NCBI RefSeq assembly: GCF_007109405.1
Contig: NZ_VJOY01000001.1
Location: forward strand, 310,001-374,000
DNA from: Pseudomonas mangiferae
Lineage (GTDB): Bacteria > Pseudomonadota > Gammaproteobacteria > Pseudomonadales > Pseudomonadaceae
Length of the DNA stretch: 64,000 nucleotides
Direction of reading: 5' to 3'
Below the pieces are notes generated by a model. It saw only the letters and a program-made list of their open reading frames with translations, made no database searches and was not told where the DNA came from. This document shows, one piece after another, positions 14,564 through 21,957 of the stretch (position 1 is the first letter of the stretch; every line of letters begins with the position of its first letter). The translations under genes and the position numbers were made by a program.

Positions 14564-15859
14564 TCAAGCGGCTTCAACGCTTGGTTCTACGTACCAGCTC
14601 GGGCGCTGGGCGCTGAAATCAACTTGCAAGAAGCGCAGGATAGGGACCACGTTGTTCTTGTGATCATCGGCCTTCAACTTCTGGAGTGCAGCCTTACTTA
14701 GGCCGCACTCACAAATCTGGTCAACATGGCGATAGAAAGTTGCACGCGACATTGACTTCATGGTTTCTTCCCAGCCGTAGTCTTTGATGCTGCGGTAGGT
14801 GCGGAACAAGTTCAGCGCGACACTTTCATTCGCGGGGCCGGCGACATATACCGAAGGTATTTCAACGCCAGTAGACTTACAGGTTTTGGCCTTAGTCCAC
14901 CGACCACCCGGCTTGGTGAACTTCTCTTTAAGTGCGGCCAGCACTTTGTCATCGTTAATTACTCGCATGGAGATACCTTCAAAGGCCGCAAACAATTCTT
15001 TAGTTACTTGTTCCCAACACCACTGGATAAAACACTGACCCTGGGTAGCCAGGCGCTCTTGGTAGTCGCACAGCGCCCACAGGTTGGAAGGGATGTTTCG
15101 CCGATCAAGCCAGCGATGCATCACGGTCGCTTCAAGGCGGATTAGGTTGTCCGCCCAAGCGACCAAATCGGGGTTTTGCAGCACCGCCAGGGTGCGACGA
15201 GCAGACAGGTTGCCTCCCCTCGCCGCCTTCACTGCCTTGTCAATTTCGCCGCGAAATTCGGGCCCCTTGAGATACGCCTTCAACCGACGCAAGCGGCTGT
15301 CCTTACTGCCCCAATAGGCCGTGGTCTGGTAGTCGTCGCCACGGTTACGGGTCTGGCCGTTGCTAACACCACGGAGCGCCTGGATCAGCTGGAGCGCAGT
15401 GCGGTCATCAGGCAGACGGGCAGAGAAAGTGCAGTCGATGTTGTAAACCTGGGCGCTCTGCCAATCGAGCTGGGCGAACAACTCAGGGTACGAGCCAGCC
15501 AACCACTTGAGCATTACCTCACCGCCCATGCGGATCGAGGTCGGGCCGAACACGTTATGTCCCTGGAGAAGCTTCGCCGGGCTGGCTTTCAGCTCAACAC
15601 CGGGATTCATCCGCTTGCCTAGCGACTGGTGGAACACCTTGACCGCCATAGGCGTAAACGAGGTGGGCAGCGACTCCCAGGCATGGGAAAGGTCTTCGAC
15701 GATGTATCCACCCTGCCCGTCTGCAAGCACGCTGGTAGCGCGCAGCGGGATGCCCAGGCTTTCGAGGTCGACCGACAGGGAGTGATGCCCTGCGTCGTCA
15801 CCGTGAAGGGTGATCGCTTCGACCCGGAAGGGGATGAACATGTGGATTTTGTCGAGCAC
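14564..15859 (-). CDS. Phage replication initiator, gene II/X type (copy 2)
   Basis: This is the second intact copy of the 431-residue II/X-type initiator at 7631-8926. Either copy could act in trans on both origins. Confidence 0.85.
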   Translation of the reverse strand: MLDKIHMFIPFRVEAITLHGDDAGHHSLSVDLESLGIPLRATSVLADGQGGYIVEDLSHAWESLPTSFTPMAVKVFHQSLGKRMNPGVELKASPAKLLQGHNVFGPTSIRMGGEVMLKWLAGSYPELFAQLDWQSAQVYNIDCTFSARLPDDRTALQLIQALRGVSNGQTRNRGDDYQTTAYWGSKDSRLRRLKAYLKGPEFRGEIDKAVKAARGGNLSARRTLAVLQNPDLVAWADNLIRLEATVMHRWLDRRNIPSNLWALCDYQERLATQGQCFIQWCWEQVTKELFAAFEGISMRVINDDKVLAALKEKFTKPGGRWTKAKTCKSTGVEIPSVYVAGPANESVALNLFRTYRSIKDYGWEETMKSMSRATFYRHVDQICECGLSKAALQKLKADDHKNNVVPILRFLQVDFSAQRPSWYVEPSVEAA

Positions 15860-15969
15860 GCCGGACTCCGTTACAGCGTTACGCGTTACGCTGGCGGGGA
15901 GTTTATACGTTGTTACGTGTTACAAAGCAACGTGTGACAGGATAACTGGCATCAGAGGAACAGCGAGAA
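15860..15969. promoter_or_regulatory. Divergent promoter/operator with GTTAC repeats (copy 2)
   Basis: The same five GTTAC pentamers as at 8927-9036 (here from 15870) lie between the second initiator and the second 65-aa gene. Confidence 0.6.
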
Positions 15970-16167
15970 ATGAACGTGACCAAGCCTTATCGCGTACGTG
16001 ATGAGTTCGTAGAGATCATCAAGGAGCGCCGAATAAACATGATCGTGGAGACACGGGAGGACGTAGGCGAAGCGGATTTAGTGAACGCGGTGCTGTGGAA
16101 GCACCTGAGCACGCTGACCACGAAAGACGTACTGAAATACCGCGAAGAAGTGCTAGGAAAAGACTGA
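15970..16167 (+). CDS. 65-aa putative phage regulator (copy 2)
   Basis: This is the second copy of the 65-residue RstR-position protein at 9037-9234. Two copies would double the dose of a repressor if that role is right. Confidence 0.6.
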   Translation: MNVTKPYRVRDEFVEIIKERRINMIVETREDVGEADLVNAVLWKHLSTLTTKDVLKYREEVLGKD

Positions 16168-16173
16168 TCAAAA

Positions 16174-16448
16174 AACGCCCGGAAGTCTCACCATGAGACA
16201 AGAGTCCACCATTAGAGATGGTGGACCCTGCTACGCAGAACAGGCGGACGATCACCCGCCCGCTACCGAAGGAGTCTTCGGTAAAGTGGGGGTGTAACAG
16301 CACCCCCACCCCTCCCCGCGCGTTTCGCGCCCGCGAAACAGCCACAGCCAGACAAGCAAAAGTCGCCTCCGGCAGCCCTCCGGGGGCCCTACCGGGGGTC
16401 TCTCGGCGAGGGCCAGGGGTGCAGGGGGAAAAGCACCCCCTACACCCC
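16174..16448. other. Hairpin-rich intergenic region, probable phage origin/packaging signal (copy 2)
   Basis: This is the second copy of the six-stem region at 9241-9515. The distance from one region to the next is one phage genome, as needed for origin-to-origin replication of a tandem array. Confidence 0.7.
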
Positions 16449-16573
16449 AGGCAGAGAGTAGATGGACGGAGGTAGGTCAAGGGTGCGCTACGCCCGTGCT
16501 TCCGTTCGCCGGGGCGAGCCCCGACGAGCCGGGAGCGCGGCCCCTGACCAGGGAGAGATCAGATGGGGTTGCA

Positions 16574-16623
16574 GGTACCAAAACGCTTGCGCCCTGGGCG
16601 AACCAGGTCGGCGAAACGGTACC
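16574..16623. repeat. Two GGTACC-core sites downstream of the 44-aa gene (copy 2)
   Basis: GGTACC occurs at 16574 and 16618, equivalent to 9641 and 9685 in copy 1. Confidence 0.5.
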
Positions 16624-16632
16624 GAATCAGCG

Positions 16633-16767
16633 CTAGCCGGCGAAGAAAACGGCCAGCATGACGCCGACGGTCAGGATGCTGTAGAAGATCCGCAAACCGA
16701 GCGGCGCAGGCATGGCCGGCTGATCCAGCCAGCGAAGAATGGGGTCGCGCTTATCCACGGCGGCCAC
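16633..16767 (-). CDS. 44-aa phage membrane peptide (copy 2)
   Basis: This is the second copy of the GTG-started peptide at 9700-9834, overlapping the end of the RHH-like gene by 17 bp. The family is unknown. Confidence 0.5.
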   Translation of the reverse strand: MAAVDKRDPILRWLDQPAMPAPLGLRIFYSILTVGVMLAVFFAG

Positions 16768-17023
16768 CCTCGAACAGATCGCCCTGCCCGCAGGCTTCGA
16801 GCAACAGCGCGGCCGCCGAACGGGCGCGCTCCAGGGTCTGGCGAAGGGCGGCAATTTCATGGTCCCGGTCGGCCAGATCGCGGCGCAGGCCACGAACCAG
16901 GGCGGACAACTGGGGAGCATCAGCGGCGGCCATGGCGAACGCCTTGCTGGCGACCCGCTGGCCGTACTGGATTTTCAGGGCGTCGGCTTCCTGCTCGGAA
17001 ACCTCGAATTTGATAAGGGTCAT
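16751..17023 (-). CDS. 90-aa RHH-like/coiled-coil protein (copy 2)
   Basis: This is the second copy of the protein at 9818-10090, with the same upstream GGTACC sites. Confidence 0.6.
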   Translation of the reverse strand: MTLIKFEVSEQEADALKIQYGQRVASKAFAMAAADAPQLSALVRGLRRDLADRDHEIAALRQTLERARSAAALLLEACGQGDLFEGGRRG

Positions 17024-17026
17024 TCT

Positions 17027-17154
17027 GGTACCTTTCCGTTGACCAGGTGCAGCAGCTCGATGCGGGAAATGGTACCAAATCACAGAAGGCCCTGCAATGG
17101 TTTTGGTACCGATTTCGAGTTCTGCAGCAGATCCAGGGCGACGCTTTCAGTACC
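17027..17154. repeat. GGTACC-core repeats upstream of the RHH-like gene (copy 2)
   Basis: GGTACC occurs at 17027, 17071 and 17105, with AGTACC at 17149. Spacing is the same as in copy 1. Confidence 0.6.
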
Positions 17155-17188
17155 AATTCACCTCGATGGACGCCTAGGCCAGGGCGGG

Positions 17189-17289
17189 GCATCGCATAAT
17201 CCGAGGTTATGCTAAACCGCTTTCGCCGTGGCCTGCGGATAGTCCCACGGCGGCGGCTAAACATAACCTCGAACCCCATTATGCGAATT
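17189..17289. other. Right prophage junction (attR) with attP1 and hybrid attP2/dif
   Basis: attP1 (17189-17217) is as in copy 1. The second site (17256-17289) has the phage half GCTAAACATAA, the 12-bp phage centre and TTATGCGAATT, whose outer AATT continues into chromosome. Joining 3396-3412 to 17279 onward rebuilds an uninterrupted dif site. Confidence 0.88.
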
Positions 17290-17322
17290 TCCAGATTTCA
17301 GTCCAGGCAACCACCCCAAGCG

Positions 17323-17436
17323 CTATGAATCCATATCGCCCGAGTCGTCGTCAGCATTGGACACTTCGAAGGACACGATGCCGGTGCGGGCCAGGATGAT
17401 GCTTAGAACAATCATGGAGACCACAAGAAATTTCAC
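17323..17436 (-). CDS. 37-aa chromosomal membrane peptide next to dif
   Basis: This short frame starts at GTG 17436 with GAGGAG six nt upstream, a strong translation signal. The product has one hydrophobic helix (VKFLVVSMIVLSIILA) and an acidic tail ending DDDSGDMDS. It begins 34 bp outside the phage junction, so it belongs to the chromosome. The family and role are unknown to me. The good ribosome binding site and clean helix make it more than a random frame. Confidence 0.5.
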   Translation of the reverse strand: MKFLVVSMIVLSIILARTGIVSFEVSNADDDSGDMDS

Positions 17437-17539
17437 GGCTGACTCCTCAACCAGATCGCTGCAGATGTTCCCACGGCCGCCAATGGCCGGACAAACGCTA
17501 TCGCTCCATGGCATGGCCTAATGGCCCGGATGCTGTCGA

Positions 17540-18772
17540 TCAACCATCCAGACGCTTCACCCACCGGCGGTATCGCCGGGTTCGCTTGTACGTGTCGAGT
17601 TGCTGTCCCAGCAAGGCCAGGACTGGCGCCACGTTCGGATCGGTGCGTTTTCCTGCACCGAGGCGGCGCAGTTGGTGTTTCACCATTGCCATGTAGCCGA
17701 GCGAGGACAGGACCTTGTTCTTCCAGGGGATCGCCCGCAGTTGTGGCGCATTCGGGGCACCTGTGCGCCAGGCGTTGGGCAGGTCGGGATCCAGGGTCAG
17801 CGCGGTTCCCATGCCGACCATGGCGATCCCGCTGTCCAGGACCTGTTGCGCCACCGGGTACCGGCGAATGCCGCCGGTGACCATGACCGGCATGCGGGCG
17901 ACGGACGAGATGTCCGTGGCGAACTCCAGGAAATAGGCTTCGCGGGCGAGCGTGCGGCCGTCGCGGGTCTGGCCGTGCATGGCCGGTGCTTCGTAGCTGC
18001 CGCCGGACAGTTCGATCAGGTCGATGCCCAAAGGGTTGAGCATGGCCAGCACCGTCTTCGCGTCGTCCGTGCTGAAGCCGCCGCGCTGGAAGTCCGCCGA
18101 GTTGAGCTTGACCGCCACCGCGAATGCGGTGCCGACGGCGGCACGTACTGCCTTGATCACATCGACCAGCAGGCGTGCGCGGTTCTCGATCGAGCCGCCC
18201 CAGCGATCGCTGCGTTTGTTGGTGATCGGCGACAGGAACTGGCTGATCAGGTAGCCGTGGGCGGCATGGATCTGCACGCCGGTGAACCTGAATCGCTCGG
18301 CTAGCACTGCCGTCTTGACGAAGCGTGCCTTCACATCGGCGATATCCGCTTCGGTCATAGCCTGTGGCACCGCGAATTGCCGGGAGAACGAGCCCAGGTC
18401 CATGGCGACCTCCGAGGGAGCCAGGGTCCCCTGCCCCAGCGACGCCGGCATCTGCCGGCCCGGATGATTGATCTGCATCCAGACGTGGCCGCCCCGGGAA
18501 CGAGCGGCCTGGGCCCAGGCGCTGAAACGCTCGCCGAACCGGTCCGACTCGAGCACCACGCCGCCCGGTCCGGTCATGGCCCGGTGGTCGATCATGACGT
18601 TGCCAGTGATCATCAGCCCGGCTCCGCCTTCGGCCCAGCGGCGGTAGAGCCGGATCAGCGCCTCCGATGGCGCGTGGTCATCATCCGCCATGTTTTCTTC
18701 CATGGCGGCCTTGGCGAGGCGGTTGGGAATGACGGTTCCATTGGGCAGGATCAACGGATCGAAGGTGGTCAT
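17540..18772 (-). CDS. Old Yellow Enzyme family NADH:flavin oxidoreductase
   Basis: The 410-residue FMN-dependent TIM-barrel reductase probably reduces activated C=C bonds in electrophilic substrates. The ATG at 18772 (MTTFDPLILPNGTVIPNRLA) has GGAG six nt upstream; upstream frame residues are not family-like. Typical segments are WMQINHPGRQMP, GVQIHAAHGYLISQFLSP followed by NKRSDRWGGS (catalytic/FMN region), and VMVTGGIR near the phosphate site. It lies directly downstream of a MerR regulator, with a MerR-type promoter between them, so it is probably induced by a reactive or toxic compound. The physiological substrate is unknown. Confidence 0.9.
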   Translation of the reverse strand: MTTFDPLILPNGTVIPNRLAKAAMEENMADDDHAPSEALIRLYRRWAEGGAGLMITGNVMIDHRAMTGPGGVVLESDRFGERFSAWAQAARSRGGHVWMQINHPGRQMPASLGQGTLAPSEVAMDLGSFSRQFAVPQAMTEADIADVKARFVKTAVLAERFRFTGVQIHAAHGYLISQFLSPITNKRSDRWGGSIENRARLLVDVIKAVRAAVGTAFAVAVKLNSADFQRGGFSTDDAKTVLAMLNPLGIDLIELSGGSYEAPAMHGQTRDGRTLAREAYFLEFATDISSVARMPVMVTGGIRRYPVAQQVLDSGIAMVGMGTALTLDPDLPNAWRTGAPNAPQLRAIPWKNKVLSSLGYMAMVKHQLRRLGAGKRTDPNVAPVLALLGQQLDTYKRTRRYRRWVKRLDG

Positions 18773-18800
18773 GACAGGCTCCAGGAAGAACGACGGCATC

Positions 18801-18831
18801 ACCCTAACCTTCAAGCGAACTTTAGAGTCAA
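18801..18831 (-). promoter_or_regulatory. MerR-type promoter of the OYE gene
   Basis: On the minus strand, -35 TTGACT and -10 TAGGGT are separated by 19 bp instead of 17. The spacer holds an imperfect dyad (CTAA-nn-TTC-nnnn-GAA-nn-TTAG). This stretched spacer with a central dyad is the hallmark of promoters that MerR-family activators untwist. The start codon lies 28 bp beyond the -10 box. Confidence 0.75.
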
Positions 18832-18893
18832 GACCCTCCACTCCCATGGTTGCCGACGGAGGCACCACTCCCCTGCCCCGTTCTTGCCCGCCT

Positions 18894-19355
18894 TCAACCG
18901 CGCCCTTTGCTACCGCCACTGGGGCGTTTGGGAGCGTTCGCCGTCTCCTGCTTTTCCTGCCGAAGCCGCTTCAGCAATTGCTGGGCATTGTCCGCGCACT
19001 GCACGCCCTCCGGCTTGTTCTCGATGCTCTCGATGACCAGCAGCAGCTGCGCCCTGTCCCGCTTCAAGCGAGCCTGCAGGGCCTCGATCTCGATCACCTT
19101 GCGCGTGAGGCCCGCCAGTAGCTGATCGTGTTGCCAGTTATCGGCACCCAACGGCAGCAGGTGGCGAATCTCCTCCAGAGAAAACCCCGCGCGCTGGGCG
19201 CCCGTGATGAGTTCCAGCACCCAGACGGTCTCCGGGGCATAGTCGCGGTAGCCGTTCGCCTTGCGCGCGACTGAATGGATCAGCCCGCTCGCTTCGTAGA
19301 AGCGAATACGCGAGGGCGCCAGTCCGCTGAGCTTCGCCAGTTCCCCGATTTTCAT
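18894..19355 (-). CDS. MerR family transcriptional regulator
   Basis: The 153-residue protein begins MKIGELAKLSGLAPSRIRFY, the standard MerR winged-helix start, with GAGAGG before the ATG at 19355. A long dimerisation helix follows (about residues 80-120, LTRKVIEIEALQARLKRDRA). There is no cysteine-based metal loop; the short C-terminal tail has one Cys and is basic. That argues against metal sensing and for an organic or redox signal. It precedes the OYE gene on the same strand and probably activates it from the 18801-18831 promoter. Confidence 0.88.
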   Translation of the reverse strand: MKIGELAKLSGLAPSRIRFYEASGLIHSVARKANGYRDYAPETVWVLELITGAQRAGFSLEEIRHLLPLGADNWQHDQLLAGLTRKVIEIEALQARLKRDRAQLLLVIESIENKPEGVQCADNAQQLLKRLRQEKQETANAPKRPSGGSKGRG

Positions 19356-19822
19356 GTGGCCTCTCCCCCGCGTGTCGACCCTGAAGCGTACTGCAATCCC
19401 GAGGTGAATCCATGAAGCGAGCATCGCTCACTGCAGTGCCGATGAACGTAACGCCTGCCTCGGTGAACATTCCCCTTTTTTGAATCGGTGCGCGATGAAC
19501 CATTCTTGGGCCCGCTCGCACCGCCCAGGAGCAGAAAGGCCGGAACAGGCCGACGCATCAGCGCCTTTATTCAATTAAATCAATTGCTTGAACAGATGGC
19601 ACTGGCCTTGCTAAGGCAATTCCCGACTGGGATACAAGATAGGGTCCAGGCACATGCGACACGCCCTCGGCTTTTCGGGATGCAGGCAAGCCACTGTTCA
19701 TGACGGTTTCCAGACGATCCATCGCGGTCGCCTTGGTTCGTCGAGTACCACCGGCTTCGCCCGGGATGGAGGCGCCGCCGTGACTTGGCGGGCGGCATAC
19801 ATGCACGGCGGGGTGGCCTGAC
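19356..19822. other. Intergenic region between MerR and GntR genes
   Basis: There is no supportable gene in these 467 bp. An AT-rich patch at 19568-19590 contains two TCAATT words and may be the promoter of the GntR gene or of the urt operon. Small frames on both strands lack ribosome binding sites and family features. Confidence 0.4.
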
Positions 19823-20548
19823 ATGCAACCGACGCCCTCGCCACGCAGCCAAGGGGATTCATCCAGGAGCCGGGCCGAAGCGATCTATGCCCAGTTGAAG
19901 GATGACCTGTTCGGCTTGCGCCTGATGCCAGGGGATCGCTTCAGCGAAGGCGAGCTGGCCGAGCGGATGCGGGCCAGCCGCACCCCCGTGCGACAAGCCT
20001 TGCACCGCCTCGAACGCGAAGGCCATGTGGAGGTGGTTTCCCGCAGTGGATGGCGCGTCAGGGCCTTCGATTTCACCCGCCTCGAAGAGCTCTATGAAAT
20101 TTGCATCGTGCTGGAGCTCGAGGCGGTCCGGCGGCTGGGCGAACGCCCCGCCGCCGAGGTGTCGCCCCTGCTGGACCAGCTCGGGCGTACCTGGCTGGTC
20201 GCGCCCGAGCGGCGCCTGAAGGATGGCCAGGCGGTGTCGCGGCTGGACGAAGGCTTCCATCGGCAATTGCTGGACGCCGCGGGCAACGGCGAAATGGCCC
20301 GGCTTCACGCGGACGTCAGCGAGAGAATCCGCGTGGTCCGCCGGCTGGATTTCACCCAGGCCGCCCGCGTCACCCTCGCCTACGAGGAGCACGGCAAGAT
20401 CCTCGGCGCCCTGCTCACGAAACGCAATGAAGACGCACAGCGATTGCTCAAGGCCCATCTGGAGGTCAGCAAGGCTGAAGTGCGCACGATCACCCTGCAC
20501 ATGTTGCACAGCGCCCGCCCGCGGGACCTGCCAGCACGCCAGGGATGA
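19823..20548 (+). CDS. GntR family regulator (FadR/FCD type) next to urt operon
   Basis: The 241-residue regulator has an N-terminal winged helix (about residues 15-85, LAERMRASRTPVRQALHRLE) and a helical FCD ligand-binding domain. FCD-type metal-site residues are visible (RLDEGFHRQLLDAAGN and the later EEHGKILGAL). It lies 65 bp upstream of urtA on the same strand, so it is probably co-transcribed with or controls urea uptake. The ligand is unknown; the Shine-Dalgarno before ATG 19823 is weak. Confidence 0.88.
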   Translation: MQPTPSPRSQGDSSRSRAEAIYAQLKDDLFGLRLMPGDRFSEGELAERMRASRTPVRQALHRLEREGHVEVVSRSGWRVRAFDFTRLEELYEICIVLELEAVRRLGERPAAEVSPLLDQLGRTWLVAPERRLKDGQAVSRLDEGFHRQLLDAAGNGEMARLHADVSERIRVVRRLDFTQAARVTLAYEEHGKILGALLTKRNEDAQRLLKAHLEVSKAEVRTITLHMLHSARPRDLPARQG

Positions 20549-20613
20549 CGGCCATGACCTCGATCCCACTGCCCTCCTCCCTCCCATCGCAGTCCGCTCC
20601 AGGAGCTCACTCC

Positions 20614-21882
20614 ATGCATCGACGTAGCCTGATCAAGGCCTTCACGCTTTCCGCATCCGTTGTCGCCATGGGCATGCCGTGGACCCTGCAGGCCGCCGAC
20701 ACCATCAAGGTCGGTATCCTCCATTCCCTCTCCGGCACCATGGCCATCTCCGAGACCTCACTCAAGGACATGGCGCTGATGACCATCGACGAGATCAACG
20801 CCAAGGGCGGGGTGCTGGGCAAGCAGCTCGAACCCGTGGTGGTGGACCCGGCGTCCAACTGGCCGCTGTTCGCCGAGAAGGGCCGTCAGCTGCTGACCCA
20901 GGACAAGGTGGCGGTGACCTTCGGTTGCTGGACCTCGGTGTCGCGCAAGTCGGTGCTGCCGGTGTACGAAGAACTCAACGGCCTGCTGTTCTACCCGGTG
21001 CAGTACGAAGGCGAGGAAATGTCTCCCAACGTCTTCTACACCGGCGCCGCGCCCAACCAGCAGGCGATTCCCGCGGTGGAATACCTGATGAGCGAGGATG
21101 GCGGCGGCGCCACCCGCTTCTTCCTGCTGGGCACCGACTACGTCTACCCCCGCACCACCAACAAGATCCTGCGCAACTTCCTGCACAGCAAGGGCATCGC
21201 CGACAAGGACATCGAAGAGGTCTACACCCCCTTCGGTCACAGCGACTACCAGACCATCGTCGCCACCATCAAGAAGTTCGCCGCCGGCGGCAAGACCGCG
21301 GTGGTCTCCACCATCAACGGCGACTCCAACGTGCCGTTCTACAAGGAACTGGGCAACCAGGGCCTGAAAGCCACCGAGGTGCCGGTGGTGGCCTTCTCGG
21401 TGGGCGAGGAGGAACTGCGCGGGATCGACACCAAGCCGCTGGTGGGCCAGCTGGCCGCCTGGAACTACTTCCAGTCCCTGGACAACCCGGCGAACGCCGC
21501 CTTCGTCGAGGCCTGGAAAGCCTACGCCAAGGCCAAGAACCTGCCCAACTACCAGACCGCGGTGACCAACGACCCCATGGAGGCCACCTACGTCGGTCTC
21601 CACCTGTGGGCCCAGGCCGTGGAAAAGGCCGGCAGCACCGAGGTGGACAAGGTCCGTACCGCCATGGCCGGCCAGACCTTCGCCGCACCGGACGGCTACA
21701 CCATCAAGATGGACGAGAAGAACCATCACCTGCACAAGCCGGTGATGATCGGCGAGGTCCAGGAGGACGGGCAGTTCAACGTGGTCTGGCAGACCGACGG
21801 CCCGGTACGCGCGCAGCCCTGGAGCCCCTACATCCCCGGTAACGACAAGAAGTCCGACGAGCCGGTGAAGAGCGGCCAGTAA
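20614..21882 (+). CDS. urtA: Urea ABC transporter substrate-binding protein UrtA
   Basis: The 422-residue periplasmic binding protein delivers urea to the UrtBCDE importer. The start at 20614 has AGGAG 8 nt upstream and gives a twin-arginine-like signal (MHRRSLIKAF, hydrophobic core, LQAAD). The mature protein has the LivJ-like fold; segments TFGCWTSVSRKSVLPVYEEL and GLLFYPVQYEGEEMSPN are characteristic of UrtA. It is the first gene of a tight operon with the other four components. Expression in the family responds to nitrogen limitation; no NtrC site was located here. Confidence 0.95.
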   Translation: MHRRSLIKAFTLSASVVAMGMPWTLQAADTIKVGILHSLSGTMAISETSLKDMALMTIDEINAKGGVLGKQLEPVVVDPASNWPLFAEKGRQLLTQDKVAVTFGCWTSVSRKSVLPVYEELNGLLFYPVQYEGEEMSPNVFYTGAAPNQQAIPAVEYLMSEDGGGATRFFLLGTDYVYPRTTNKILRNFLHSKGIADKDIEEVYTPFGHSDYQTIVATIKKFAAGGKTAVVSTINGDSNVPFYKELGNQGLKATEVPVVAFSVGEEELRGIDTKPLVGQLAAWNYFQSLDNPANAAFVEAWKAYAKAKNLPNYQTAVTNDPMEATYVGLHLWAQAVEKAGSTEVDKVRTAMAGQTFAAPDGYTIKMDEKNHHLHKPVMIGEVQEDGQFNVVWQTDGPVRAQPWSPYIPGNDKKSDEPVKSGQ

Positions 21883-21957
21883 GCGGAGCCGCCCTCCTCG
21901 CGCCTGCGCGGGAGGGCCGTTCCAACTTCCCTTAGCGAAGCACCCAGGTAACCGCCG

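Larger units (their letters stand above)
10346..17278. mobile_element. Filamentous prophage, copy 2 (6,933 bp, direct tandem repeat)
   Basis: Every reading frame of copy 1 recurs here at an offset of exactly 6,933 bp with the same length and protein sequence, and the stretches I compared base by base are identical. The copy lies head-to-tail with copy 1. With two origins in tandem, the initiator can nick one origin and end at the next, releasing a full-length circle without excision. That is how tandem CTXphi prophages yield virions. Confidence 0.92.
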
